Origin: Paenalicyclobacillus cellulosilyticus
GTDB lineage: Bacteria > Bacillota > Bacilli > Alicyclobacillales > Alicyclobacillaceae
NCBI RefSeq assembly: GCF_014647315.1
Contig: NZ_BMOY01000007.1
Location: forward strand, 1 to 64,000
Reading direction: 5' to 3'
Length of the DNA stretch: 64,000 nucleotides
Shown here: one piece after another, positions 36,089 through 43,845 of the stretch
Position numbering within the stretch: the first letter of the stretch is position 1
Layout of the letters: each line of letters starts with the position of its first letter
Position numbers and translations under genes: made by a program
The notes under the pieces: model-generated
Databases searched by the model: none
Told to the model about the DNA's origin: nothing
Seen by the model: the letters and a program-made list of their open reading frames with translations, nothing else

Positions 36089-36556
36089 TCACGTCTCCGC
36101 CAGGCCGAGCAGTTGTTGGATCTTCGGCCGCAGCTTCTCAAACCCTTTGTCGCCCGCGGTGCGGAAGAACAGCTTGCCTTCTGGATCAAAGAGGAAGAAC
36201 GCCGGCACGTACTCGTTCTGAAACGCCTTGGCCACCTGGTGCAGGTTGTCGATGGCCACGGGGTGGGTGATCCCGTAGCGCTGGATGTCCGCCTGCACCT
36301 TCGCCACGTCCGTGTCTGCCTCCTGCCGCGGCATGTGCACCGCCACGGTTTTCAGGCCGTGCGGGGCAAACTCGTCGCGGTAGGTGATGAGCGACGGCAT
36401 CGTCTCGTGGCAGATGTGGCAGCTGACCGCCCAGAAATGAATCAGTGCCGGCGCCCCGGCGAGGGACGCGGCAATCTCCGCCGCGCCCTGGTCTGTGTTC
36501 AGCCACTGGGTCGCCCCGTCGAGGGGCGGCAGCGGCGATCCGAGGCGCATGGGCAT
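36089..36556 (-). CDS. TlpA/ResA-like thiol-disulfide protein
   Basis: Redoxin-family protein of 155 residues with thioredoxin fold. The active site reads FWAVSCHICHE, with C46 and C49 forming C-x2-C, and the cis-proline is in EYVPAFFLFDPEG. No signal peptide or membrane anchor is visible with the ATG at 36556, which has GAGGAG about nine bases upstream, so it may be cytoplasmic, unlike ResA. It directly follows the peroxiredoxin gene in the same direction (13 bases apart) and probably shares its promoter. It may act with it in peroxide defence. Confidence 0.82.
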   Translation of the reverse strand: MPMRLGSPLPPLDGATQWLNTDQGAAEIAASLAGAPALIHFWAVSCHICHETMPSLITYRDEFAPHGLKTVAVHMPRQEADTDVAKVQADIQRYGITHPVAIDNLHQVAKAFQNEYVPAFFLFDPEGKLFFRTAGDKGFEKLRPKIQQLLGLAET

Positions 36557-36569
36557 ACCGGTTCGCTCC

Positions 36570-37103
36570 TCACAGCGTCGGCTGACCCGGGGTCCAGTTG
36601 GCCGGGCACATCGACCCGGTTTGCAGCGCCTCGAGCACGCGCAGGGTCTCATCGACGCTGCGGCCGACGTTCAGTTCATGCACCACCTGGTAACGGAGGA
36701 TGCCTTCGGGATCGATGATGAACAGACCGCGCAGCGCCACGCCCTCTTCCTCAATCAGCACGTCGTAGGCGCGGCTGACCTCCTTGGTGATGTCGGCTGC
36801 GAGCGGGAACGAAAGCGGCCCCAGACCGCCCTTGTCCTCCGGCGTCTGAATCCATGCCCGGTGCGAGTACACGTTGTCGACGCTCACACCGAGGACCTCG
36901 GCGTCGAGATCGCGAAATTCTTGAATGCGTTCGTTCATGGCGCGGATCTCGGTCGGGCAGACAAAGGTGAAGTCGGCCGGATAGAAAAACAGCACCAGCC
37001 ACTTGCCGCGGTAATCGGAGAGGGACACCGTCTCCTGCAGGGTTTCCAGGTTCTTGGTGCTCTTCATCTTGAAATCGGGTGCGGGACGACCTACGAGCGG
37101 CAT
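36570..37103 (-). CDS. Peroxiredoxin, 2-Cys AhpC/Prx1 type
   Basis: Typical 2-Cys peroxiredoxin of 177 residues that reduces hydrogen peroxide and organic peroxides. The peroxidatic C49 is in FYPADFTFVCPTE and the resolving C166 in GSMCPANW. GGGAGG precedes the ATG. It leads the operon with the TlpA-like gene and is driven by a clear promoter and a palindromic operator. No AhpF-type reductase is nearby; the thioredoxin across the terminator may be the reductant. Confidence 0.94.
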   Translation of the reverse strand: MPLVGRPAPDFKMKSTKNLETLQETVSLSDYRGKWLVLFFYPADFTFVCPTEIRAMNERIQEFRDLDAEVLGVSVDNVYSHRAWIQTPEDKGGLGPLSFPLAADITKEVSRAYDVLIEEEGVALRGLFIIDPEGILRYQVVHELNVGRSVDETLRVLEALQTGSMCPANWTPGQPTL

Positions 37104-37121
37104 ATCGGTTCCTCCCTTGCC

Positions 37122-37180
37122 AGGATTGGGTTGGATTTAGACCCAATCTAAATTGTACAGAATTCAATCCTCGCATTCAA
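37122..37180 (-). promoter_or_regulatory. Peroxiredoxin promoter with nested operators
   Basis: On the leftward strand TTGAAT (37180-37175) and TACAAT (37157-37152) are 17 bases apart, a good sigma-A promoter. The perfect repeat ATTTAGA-N5-TCTAAAT (37135-37153) overlaps the end of the -10 and the start site. GATTGGG (37124-37130) pairs with CCCAATC (37142-37148), and AGGATTG (37122-37128) with CAATCCT (37165-37171). The first repeat looks like a repressor site; a Fur/PerR-family protein is plausible. Confidence 0.7.
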
Positions 37181-37220
37181 ACGCACGGTGCTGTTTTCAA
37201 GGCAATTTCGAGGAAAGCGT

Positions 37221-37318
37221 GTGTACAATATCGGTACACCCAGCCTCTCACGGAGGCATGGATCCCCCCTTTCATCCAGGACCCCCCGATTGTCCCGGCG
37301 GCGGGATCACCCGCCGCC
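37221..37318. promoter_or_regulatory. GTGTAC repeat and GC-rich hairpin upstream of aldo/keto reductase
   Basis: In the 454-base gap, GTGTAC (37221-37226) pairs with GTACAC (37234-37239). Further on, GGCGGCGGG (37297-37305) pairs perfectly with CCCGCCGCC (37310-37318) around a 4-base loop. There is no T-run. These could be an operator and a leader hairpin for the reductase gene. Nothing else was found up to the ribosome site at about 37546. Confidence 0.4.
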
Positions 37319-37557
37319 CGCGGGCGCGGGCCTGCGTACCGAGCGTGAAGCTTGGCCAAGCAGGTTCCCATCTGCCACGATACCCACAGGAAGATGAAAC
37401 CATTCCGGGGTAACCGCGTAGATTCATGGTTGCGCATTCGTGCGGTGCATCCATGGCCGTCACACTTGCAAACAGGCGGGCAGGTCCACGTTCCTTGGGC
37501 CCTCGATGTGATATCCTTGGAACGGGAACGAGAAGAACCTTTTGCAGGAGGTTGACC

Positions 37558-38397
37558 ATGGGCGTTCGCATTACGAACATTGCCGATTGCGTGACGTTGA
37601 ACAACGGTGTGAAGATGCCGTGGTTTGGACTCGGTGTCTACAAGGCGCAGGAGGGCGAAGAGGTCGAAAACGCGGTCCGTTGGGCGCTGGAGATGGGGTA
37701 CCGCAGCATCGATACGGCGGCGCTTTACGGGAACGAGCGGGGTGTCGGCCAAGCCATCCGCGATTCGGGCATCCCGCGCGAAGAGGTATTTGTCACGACA
37801 AAGGTCTGGAACTCCGATCAAGGGTACGAGTCGACCCTGCGAGCCTTCGAGGAGAGCCGGCGCCGCCTCGGCTTCGATTATGTCGACCTGTACCTCATCC
37901 ACTGGCCGGTCAAAGGGAAATATGTGGAGACCTGGCGGGCGCTGGAGAAGCTTTACCGAGACGGCTGGGTGCGCGCCATCGGAGTGAGCAACTTCCAGAT
38001 CCACCATCTCCAGGACATTTTTGCGGTGAGCGACATCATTCCCGCGGTCAACCAGGTGGAATACCACCCGCGCCTCACTCAGAAGCCGCTGCACGCATTT
38101 TGCCGCGATCACGGCATCCAGCTGGAAGCCTGGAGCCCGTTGATGCGCGGTGAGGTGCTCGGGCATCCGACCATCGTTGAAATTGCCGAGCGGCACGGCA
38201 AGACGCCGGCCCAGGTGGTGTTGCGCTGGGATGTGCAGAACGAGGTGGTCACCATTCCGAAGTCGGTGCGCAAGGAGCGCATCCGGGAGAACGCCGACAT
38301 CTTCGACTTCGAGCTGACGGAGGAAGAGATGGCGCGGATTGACGCGCTCAACGAGAACCGCCGCATCGGCGCCGACCCGGATAACTTTAATTTTTGA
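37558..38397 (+). CDS. Aldo/keto reductase
   Basis: NADPH-dependent aldo/keto reductase of 279 residues, like YvgN/AKR5 members, acting on aldehydes such as methylglyoxal. The catalytic set is visible: D in [13 protein letters not shown] (D and Y), K in TTKVWN, and H in LIHWP. The cofactor-binding end has [26 protein letters not shown] lies six bases before the ATG. It is alone, downstream of a long leader with hairpins and divergent from the peroxiredoxin operon, and a stress-defence role fits that context. Confidence 0.92.
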   Translation: MGVRITNIADCVTLNNGVKMPWFGLGVYKAQEGEEVENAVRWALEMGYRSIDTAALYGNERGVGQAIRDSGIPREEVFVTTKVWNSDQGYESTLRAFEESRRRLGFDYVDLYLIHWPVKGKYVETWRALEKLYRDGWVRAIGVSNFQIHHLQDIFAVSDIIPAVNQVEYHPRLTQKPLHAFCRDHGIQLEAWSPLMRGEVLGHPTIVEIAERHGKTPAQVVLRWDVQNEVVTIPKSVRKERIRENADIFDFELTEEEMARIDALNENRRIGADPDNFNF

Positions 38398-38407
38398 TAA
38401 GGAATCC

Positions 38408-38461
38408 GGGCGGGGCAGACGCAAGGGATGTGGACGTACCGGAAGGTGGACTGCCCCGCCC
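38408..38461. terminator. Hairpin between convergent genes
   Basis: GGGCGGGGCAG (38408-38418) pairs perfectly with CTGCCCCGCCC (38451-38461) over a 32-base loop, right after the aldo/keto reductase stop. It lies between convergent genes and probably limits read-through on both strands, though no T-run follows. Confidence 0.55.
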
Positions 38462-38468
38462 ATGGGTT

Positions 38469-38660
38469 TCACAGCAGTTGTGATTTTTCCATCTCTGCTT
38501 GGATTTCTTCGAAACTGAATTTCTCGCCAATCACTTGAGCCAGAGGAATATCCGCTACGTCATCCTGGCGTTCCGCAGCCAACCTGATCATTTCTTCGTC
38601 GATGACCTGCTCGATGGCCTCTTTATACCGAAGGGTATCGGTGGAAACACGCTTGCCCAT
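38469..38660 (-). CDS. Small hypothetical protein
   Basis: A charged helical protein of 63 residues, MGKRVSTDTLRYKEAIEQVI at the start and EEIQAEMEKSQLL at the end. No domain is recognised. AGGGGGA lies about seven bases before the ATG at 38660; an ATG nine codons earlier lacks a ribosome site. It converges with the aldo/keto reductase gene. The acidic, helix-rich character is like small cytoplasmic DNA-binding or antitoxin-type proteins, but no partner toxin gene is adjacent. Function unknown. Confidence 0.55.
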   Translation of the reverse strand: MGKRVSTDTLRYKEAIEQVIDEEMIRLAAERQDDVADIPLAQVIGEKFSFEEIQAEMEKSQLL

Positions 38661-38789
38661 GAAGGGTCCCCCTGAAACGAAGCGCATCGCTGCGAACGTG
38701 CATGAAACAAAACGGACGTCATATGCGTCTATTCAAACAGGGAATGAGTGGCCCACGTTCAAGCGCGTTGCGGAAGGAGAGGCTGCGGG

Positions 38790-38873
38790 ATGAACGTCGG
38801 CTTGTTGGTTGCCATTGCGTTCGTGGCGGTCGCTGTCTTGGCACTTGCCGTGTTGTCGAAAGAGTACCGGTGA
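38790..38873 (+). CDS. Predicted tiny membrane protein (27 residues)
   Basis: A reading frame of 27 residues beginning MNVGLLVAIAFVAVAVLALA and ending SKEYR, almost entirely one hydrophobic helix with a short basic tail. GGAGAGG lies seven bases before the ATG, a well-placed ribosome site. It would be a single-pass membrane microprotein. It is followed by a frameshifted secreted-protein gene. Similar small membrane proteins modulate transporters or kinases, but no role can be named here. Confidence 0.5.
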   Translation: MNVGLLVAIAFVAVAVLALAVLSKEYR

Positions 38874-38909
38874 CGGGATGCGTATGGGAAAAACGGTGGG
38901 TCGCATGAC

Positions 38910-39687
38910 ATGGTGATGCGCGCCATCCAAGTTTGCCTCGTATGGGCGGCGGCGTTGGCGGTACTGTTCCCGGCGTCAACTCGAGTGGTAAGCCAAGCTG
39001 CGGCCGCACGGTCTTTAGCCCCAATATTGCCGGGTGGAAATCCGGTTCGGCCGGCACCCATTTCCAGGCCTGCGGCTGGTGGAGAAAGGGTGCCTGATAC
39101 CTGTGGTCCTCATCCACCCTGTTTACGCATCCACACCGCCGCAGATACCGCACCTGCCGCGGACCGTGGCGGTGGTGTTGCCGCCATCTTTGGCGAAAAC
39201 GTGCGCGGCGTACGCCCTCCCGCTCGGCCGTTCCTCGTACTACATCCTCGCGCCGCGCGGGTTGCAAAGCCATGCAGAAGTCGGGATGGACGGATCGTAC
39301 GGCGTCAGCTTGCGCGGAAGGAACATCGAAGTGGACTTCGATTCCACCGGTGCCTGCGCCGGTTGTGCCTTGTACGCTGCCGCAGTGTACTTCCCCTCGG
39401 TGCGTTCGGAAGCGCGCAAGTACGGGTGGCGCGGCACGGTGCTGCTTGAACGTCTCCCGGTGCGTGCGGTGGCGTGGAACGCGTACCTGATGCTGTGGGG
39501 AGGCGTAGAGCGGGACGGCAGGCGTGCCGCAGGCTTCGCTTACTACCAGCCCGGATCGTCCCATCATGAAGTGGTGTTCGTGGAGGGGGCCGTAGTGGCT
39601 CCGGCCAGGCAGGTCCAGCAGCTTGCACCATGGTTGTTCGCGAACGCGTTCAGCCAATGGCACGTGCCGGCAGGGCGGGCGCGATGA
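38910..39687 (+). pseudogene. Secreted DUF4850-like protein, probable frameshift
   Basis: From 38910 the first frame gives a convincing signal peptide (MRAIQVCLVWAAALAVLFP...). After about 39080 the next frame carries the conserved part: PRTVAVVLPPSLAKTCAAYA, YYILAPRG, EVGMDGSYGV, GACAGCALYAAAVYFP and a C-terminal half rich in aromatics. This resembles DUF4850, a domain of unknown function found in Bacillales secreted proteins. The change of frame (+1) lies in the GGTGGAGAAAGGG region. Either the gene is broken or a base was misread. A GTG at 39034 would start the second part without a signal peptide or ribosome site. Confidence 0.5.
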
Positions 39688-39762
39688 ACGGCGCCAGCCA
39701 GACACGACGTGTTCAAGCGTGATCGACGGAGACGGGACGATGTTCCAAGGGGGATTCTCCGG

Positions 39763-40575
39763 ATGTTACATAGAACGTTCGCACTCGCGGTGCTTGCGGG
39801 TGGACTCGTGATCGCTGTCACCTTGACGGTCAACCACGGGAAGGAATTTTCCGCCATAGCAGCCGTGCCCCGCATAGCCATGGCCTCCTTTGCGGGCGGT
39901 TCTCATGCCGCGGCCAAGTCCATCCAGCCTGCGTTACACAGCGGCTACGTCACCGGCACGATCGTCGGGCTCAACTTTGCCCCCATCGGGTCCCCGCAGT
40001 CATTCCTCTGGTTGCGGCGCATGTGGTTGCGTGTCGACCGCAATGGGGGGTCTCAGGTGGAGAATCCCGATCCGAACCTTCCCTTCCGTGTAGGTGAAGT
40101 GATTGCAGTGAAGTTCACCAAGCCCATCCCGCCCGGCATCATCACGCCCCGGGTGGGCGACATGGTGGGTGTGGGCTACACGGCGGATGCGTCCGCCTTC
40201 ATGGCGAAGACGCCTGTCGTGACCGGCGAATGGGACAAGTACGTCGGCGGGCTGAGTTGGATCTGGCTCACGGAGCCGGTGTCGGGACAAGTCGTCCGGC
40301 CAGGCGAAAGGTTGCACATCGCCGGTTTTGTGCCTGATCCAAGCCTGTGGGGCAAGTTCGTTCACATCGATCTCTTGGCCGGGTTCCTCAAGGTATCGAA
40401 TCCATGGATGCAGGCGCAGATCCAAATCGGAAAGGACGGCGTGGTCGAGGCGGACGTCCAGTTGCCGGCAGGGCGTTTGCCTCACCTGCACGGCCGCGCG
40501 ATCACGTTGGAGATGCAGCCCGAGCTTCGCCAAGGTCCCACCGCACGATGGCTGTTGCTGCCCGGGCAAGGCTGA
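39763..40575 (+). CDS. Secreted hypothetical protein with Ig-like C-terminus
   Basis: A 270-residue protein with an N-terminal membrane or signal segment (LHRTFALAVLAGGLVIAVTL) and no recognised family. The middle has WLRRMWLRVDRNGGSQVENP, and the C-terminal 90 residues (WIWLTEPVSGQVVRPGERLH onward) look like a beta-sandwich of the Gmad2/Ig type. The ATG at 39763 has AGGGGG nine bases upstream. It follows the DUF4850-like gene in the same direction, about 75 bases on, and may form a unit with it and the tiny membrane protein. Function unknown. Confidence 0.7.
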   Translation: MLHRTFALAVLAGGLVIAVTLTVNHGKEFSAIAAVPRIAMASFAGGSHAAAKSIQPALHSGYVTGTIVGLNFAPIGSPQSFLWLRRMWLRVDRNGGSQVENPDPNLPFRVGEVIAVKFTKPIPPGIITPRVGDMVGVGYTADASAFMAKTPVVTGEWDKYVGGLSWIWLTEPVSGQVVRPGERLHIAGFVPDPSLWGKFVHIDLLAGFLKVSNPWMQAQIQIGKDGVVEADVQLPAGRLPHLHGRAITLEMQPELRQGPTARWLLLPGQG

Positions 40576-40637
40576 TCCGTCCTGCGCGTCGCTCCACCGT
40601 CCTGCCCGGGTGGAAGGACCGTCACCCCTTCATACCG

Positions 40638-41750
40638 TCACGGGTCATGCCACCCGTCCCCCCAGCGGGCGTCGCGGGCACGGCGAAACGCCGCCTTGTC
40701 CTTGCGCGTGACGACCGCCTCCCGCAGACCTTCCGCCGTGCACACGAGCAGGCGGATGTGGCCGGATCGGACCTGCGGGTGGCGCAAAATGCGTCCCGGC
40801 GGGCGCGCAGCCGGGACGCGGCCGCCGCTTGCCCCTTCCTGCGCTGCGCGCTCCGGCCCGCCGGCTGAACCGCTCTCCGCCGGGCGCGCCCGCGAGCCGG
40901 CAGGGTCGTGGTCCGCGCTGGCCGATCTCGCCCACCGCTGCCATAACTCGGGCTTGGCGGCGGCGAGAAACGAGAACTTCTCATCCTCGTACGCGAGTTC
41001 CCCCTGTTTCACGTGCCGGTGAACACGGGAGCGGGCGACGCGCGCCGCGAAGTGGCACCAGTCCGCCGCGGGGAGGGGGCAGGCGCCATCGTGCGGGCAG
41101 GGGGCAAGGATATGGGCGCCGAGCCCGCGCAACCACTCGCGCGCTTTCCGAACGCGCGCGAAGCCGGCCGGCGTGCCCGGCTCGATGATCACCAGCACAT
41201 CCTCCGCCATCTCCCACAGGGTTGCCATCAGCACGGCCTGTGCCGCGTCCGCCAGCTCGCCCAGCACGTACGATGCGAGGACGAGTTGGTGCGGCGACCC
41301 GCGCCATCCGGGTGCGCCGATGTCCGCCTGTTGCCACACCGCCGCGCGCAGGGCGGGGTGGGGGCTGTGCACGGCCAGGCGCTGTCCCACCGCCATCATG
41401 GCGCGATCGCGCTCGTAGGATGTCACCGTCTGCACCTCGGGCCAGACGCTCACGGCGGCCCAGGCGGCGGTGCCGGGACCTGCACCCACGTCGGCCACGC
41501 TGCGCGGCGTCCAACCCGGGATGACGTCCTTGACTTGCTGCAACGCGGCGTGCACGGCAGCGAAGGTGGCCGGCATGCGGTAGGCGATGTATGCCAAGGC
41601 GTCGGCCTCCGAGGTGATGAACGAGCATCCGCCGCCTAAACCGCTGCGGTACCGTTGGGAAAGCGCCTGAACGTGGGGCGCCAGCCGCGAGGGCGGCACA
41701 TGCGCCAACACAGAGTCAATGGCGGTGCGCAGTGGGCTGTCGAGGTCCAT
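40638..41750 (-). CDS. Rsm22 family methyltransferase-like protein
   Basis: A 370-residue protein of the Rsm22 family (small-ribosomal-subunit-associated), with an S-adenosylmethionine-binding fold. The SAM motif is SVADVGAGPGTAAWAA, and the cysteine-containing segment APCPHDGACPLPAADWCHFA is typical and may bind an Fe-S cluster or zinc. EDEKFSFLAA and the C-terminal ILRHPQVRSGHIRLLVCT complete the family. An inserted low-complexity region (SASADHDPAGSRARPAESGS) of about 40 residues, encoded by very GC-rich DNA, splits the C-terminal part. GGGGTGAGCC lies before the ATG. A role in ribosome assembly is inferred from mitochondrial relatives. Confidence 0.88.
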   Translation of the reverse strand: MDLDSPLRTAIDSVLAHVPPSRLAPHVQALSQRYRSGLGGGCSFITSEADALAYIAYRMPATFAAVHAALQQVKDVIPGWTPRSVADVGAGPGTAAWAAVSVWPEVQTVTSYERDRAMMAVGQRLAVHSPHPALRAAVWQQADIGAPGWRGSPHQLVLASYVLGELADAAQAVLMATLWEMAEDVLVIIEPGTPAGFARVRKAREWLRGLGAHILAPCPHDGACPLPAADWCHFAARVARSRVHRHVKQGELAYEDEKFSFLAAAKPELWQRWARSASADHDPAGSRARPAESGSAGGPERAAQEGASGGRVPAARPPGRILRHPQVRSGHIRLLVCTAEGLREAVVTRKDKAAFRRARDARWGDGWHDP

Positions 41751-41978
41751 CCTGGCTCACCCCTGGTTTACCCGCATGTGTTTGGATAGCACATACAGTA
41801 CCATACCCAGCCTGCGGCGGCGACTTTGGTGCTGCCGCGGTTACGAACACGGACGCATCCTGGCCGCGATGGGGGCGGGGGATGCAGGTCCGGAGCGAAG
41901 GATGAGCGCAAGCGGAGCCAGGGAAAGGCGCCTCACCGCCGCGATGGGAGCGGGGGAAGGGTAGCGGCGGGCCGTCCG

Positions 41979-42815
41979 TCACTCGCGGACGGCGCCGTTC
42001 ACGATGCCAGCGAAGATGTAGCGTTGCAGGAAGAGGTAGAGGAGCACCGCCGGGATGGCGATGATGATGGAAGCCGCCAGGATGAGGTTCCACTGTGCTG
42101 AATACGGGCCTTGGAAGCGCAGCAGCGCCGTCGACACCACACCGAGGTTGACCGACGGCATATAGAGGTACGGCGAGTACAGGTCGTTGTAAATGGCGAT
42201 GGTTTGCAAGATGGCCACCGTCACACTGGCGGGCGTCAACAAGGGCAAGATGACGCTGCGGTAGATGCGGAAATAGGACGCGCCCTCCAGCATGGCGGCT
42301 TCATCCAACGAGACGGGAATCTGCCGGATGAACTGCAAGTAGATAAAGATCTGCACCGCGCTCGCGCCCAGGTACAATAGCACCATCGACCAGCGGGTGT
42401 CGAACAGGCCGAGGTTTTTGACGATCCCGAACGTCGCCACCTGCGTCGTGATGGTGGGGATGAACATGACGAACACGTACGCGCCGAGCACCAGGCGTTT
42501 GAGCGGAAACTCGAACCGTCCGAGCACGTAGGCGACCATGGTCCCGAGAAGCACGTTGCCGATGACCGCGAGCACGATGATGGTGAACGTGTTGAAAAAC
42601 GCGTTGCCGAGCGCGCCGCCCGTCCACGCGGTCACGTAGTTCGACCAGGCGGGGTGGCTGGGAAACTGCAGGATGCCCAGATTGATGTAGTCTTGATCGC
42701 TCTTGAGCGAGTTGGCCACCGCAATGTACAGCGGAAACAGGACGCAGAGGACGGAAAACACTAAGAACACGTATTTCACCACGTCCCATACGGTGTCGTG
42801 CCATGCCCGCTTCAT
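41979..42815 (-). CDS. Sugar ABC transporter permease, MalG type (system 2)
   Basis: A 278-residue permease with six membrane segments and docking loop DEAAMLEGASYFRIYRSVIL. It ends QRYIFAGIVNGAVRE, as in the MalG/AraQ family. The ATG at 42815 overlaps the stop of the previous permease by four bases (ATGA) with GGAGG upstream, so it is translationally coupled. It is the last gene of a leftward importer operon (binding protein, permease, permease) with no ATPase gene, as in the other systems of this window. Confidence 0.9.
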   Translation of the reverse strand: MKRAWHDTVWDVVKYVFLVFSVLCVLFPLYIAVANSLKSDQDYINLGILQFPSHPAWSNYVTAWTGGALGNAFFNTFTIIVLAVIGNVLLGTMVAYVLGRFEFPLKRLVLGAYVFVMFIPTITTQVATFGIVKNLGLFDTRWSMVLLYLGASAVQIFIYLQFIRQIPVSLDEAAMLEGASYFRIYRSVILPLLTPASVTVAILQTIAIYNDLYSPYLYMPSVNLGVVSTALLRFQGPYSAQWNLILAASIIIAIPAVLLYLFLQRYIFAGIVNGAVRE

Positions 42816-43696
42816 GCCGCCTCCCTCCTTCCGCCAAGCAGCCACTGTTGGATGGAGATGACGATGAACACGATGATGAGCAGGACGATGGCCATCGCCG
42901 AGGCCAGGCCGAAGTTATGGAACGTGAACGCCACGTTCATCGTGTTCGTCAAGAACGTCGCCGTCGGCGGCGAGGCGTTGGTCATGACAAACGGGATGTT
43001 GAACGCCTCCAGCGCACCGGAGACCGTGAGCAACAGGTTGATCTGGATGATGGATTTCAGGTTCGGCAGCGTGATGAACCACAGCGTTTGCCAGCGGCTG
43101 GCCCCGTCCAGGCTGGCCGCCTCGTACATGTCCTGCGGCAGCGATTGCAGCGCCGCCAGGTAGATGACCATGTTGAACGGAAAGTATTGCCAGAAGGAGA
43201 CGAACGCCAGCGACCAGTTGACCACCGCGTCGTTGCCCAACCAGCTGGTCTCCAGGTGCGACAGGCCGAGGTGGTTGAGCAGGATGTCGAGCGCGCCGTT
43301 GTCGAGGTACATGAACTTGAAGATGTAGACCACGGCCACCGAGTTGAGGATGTACGGCACGAACAGGATGGTCCGAAACAGGTTGCGCGCCCGGATACGG
43401 GAGTTGAGCACCAAAGCCAGGATGAGGGCAAAGATGTTTTGGACAATGCCGCCGACAAAGTAGCTGAAGTTGTGGGCGAACGCGCCGAACAGCGCCGGGT
43501 TCTTAAAGATCTGGACGTAGTTGTTGAAGCCCACCCAGGTGAACGTCGGGCTCAGTCCGTCCCATGACGTAAAACTGTAGTAGATGAGCTTGAAAAACGG
43601 GTAGATGGAGAATGTGACGAGCAGCGCCAACGGGATGAGCAGAAAGCTGATGATGAGGACCGCCTTCTGCGTCCGGTAGCTCCAGTGCAACGACAC
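42812..43696 (-). CDS. Sugar ABC transporter permease, MalF type (system 2)
   Basis: A 294-residue permease whose first membrane segment is AVLIISFLLIPLALLVTFSI and whose docking loop is YEAASLDGASRWQTLWFITLP. The GTG at 43696 is chosen because GAAGGAAGGTG lies five bases upstream; the frame is open for 60 more codons through the hairpin region without a ribosome site. A long hairpin separates it from the binding-protein gene. It pairs with the permease downstream. Confidence 0.88.
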   Translation of the reverse strand: MSLHWSYRTQKAVLIISFLLIPLALLVTFSIYPFFKLIYYSFTSWDGLSPTFTWVGFNNYVQIFKNPALFGAFAHNFSYFVGGIVQNIFALILALVLNSRIRARNLFRTILFVPYILNSVAVVYIFKFMYLDNGALDILLNHLGLSHLETSWLGNDAVVNWSLAFVSFWQYFPFNMVIYLAALQSLPQDMYEAASLDGASRWQTLWFITLPNLKSIIQINLLLTVSGALEAFNIPFVMTNASPPTATFLTNTMNVAFTFHNFGLASAMAIVLLIIVFIVISIQQWLLGGRREAA

Positions 43697-43761
43697 GACG
43701 TCACCTTCCTTCGCTTCACTCAAGGTGTCGTCCCACACGGGCGACACCCGTTGGATGCAGG

Positions 43762-43801
43762 GCGGGCCACCCACGGGTTGAACCCGTACCGGGTGGCCCG
43801 C
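43762..43801 (-). promoter_or_regulatory. Very stable hairpin between binding protein and permease
   Basis: GCGGGCCACCC (43762-43772) pairs perfectly with GGGTGGCCCGC (43791-43801), and within it ACGGGTT (43773-43779) pairs with AACCCGT (43781-43787), leaving a 3-base bulge. There is no T-run. It probably stabilises the binding-protein transcript or dampens permease expression. Confidence 0.75.
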
Positions 43802-43845
43802 CTGCGGCCTGTTCATCGGGCTTTGCGGGGTATCGCACGCCCCCA

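Noticed and set aside
38469-38660. Toxin-antitoxin module at the small acidic protein
   Set aside because: No partner gene of suitable size overlaps or adjoins it in the same direction, and it shows no known antitoxin motif.
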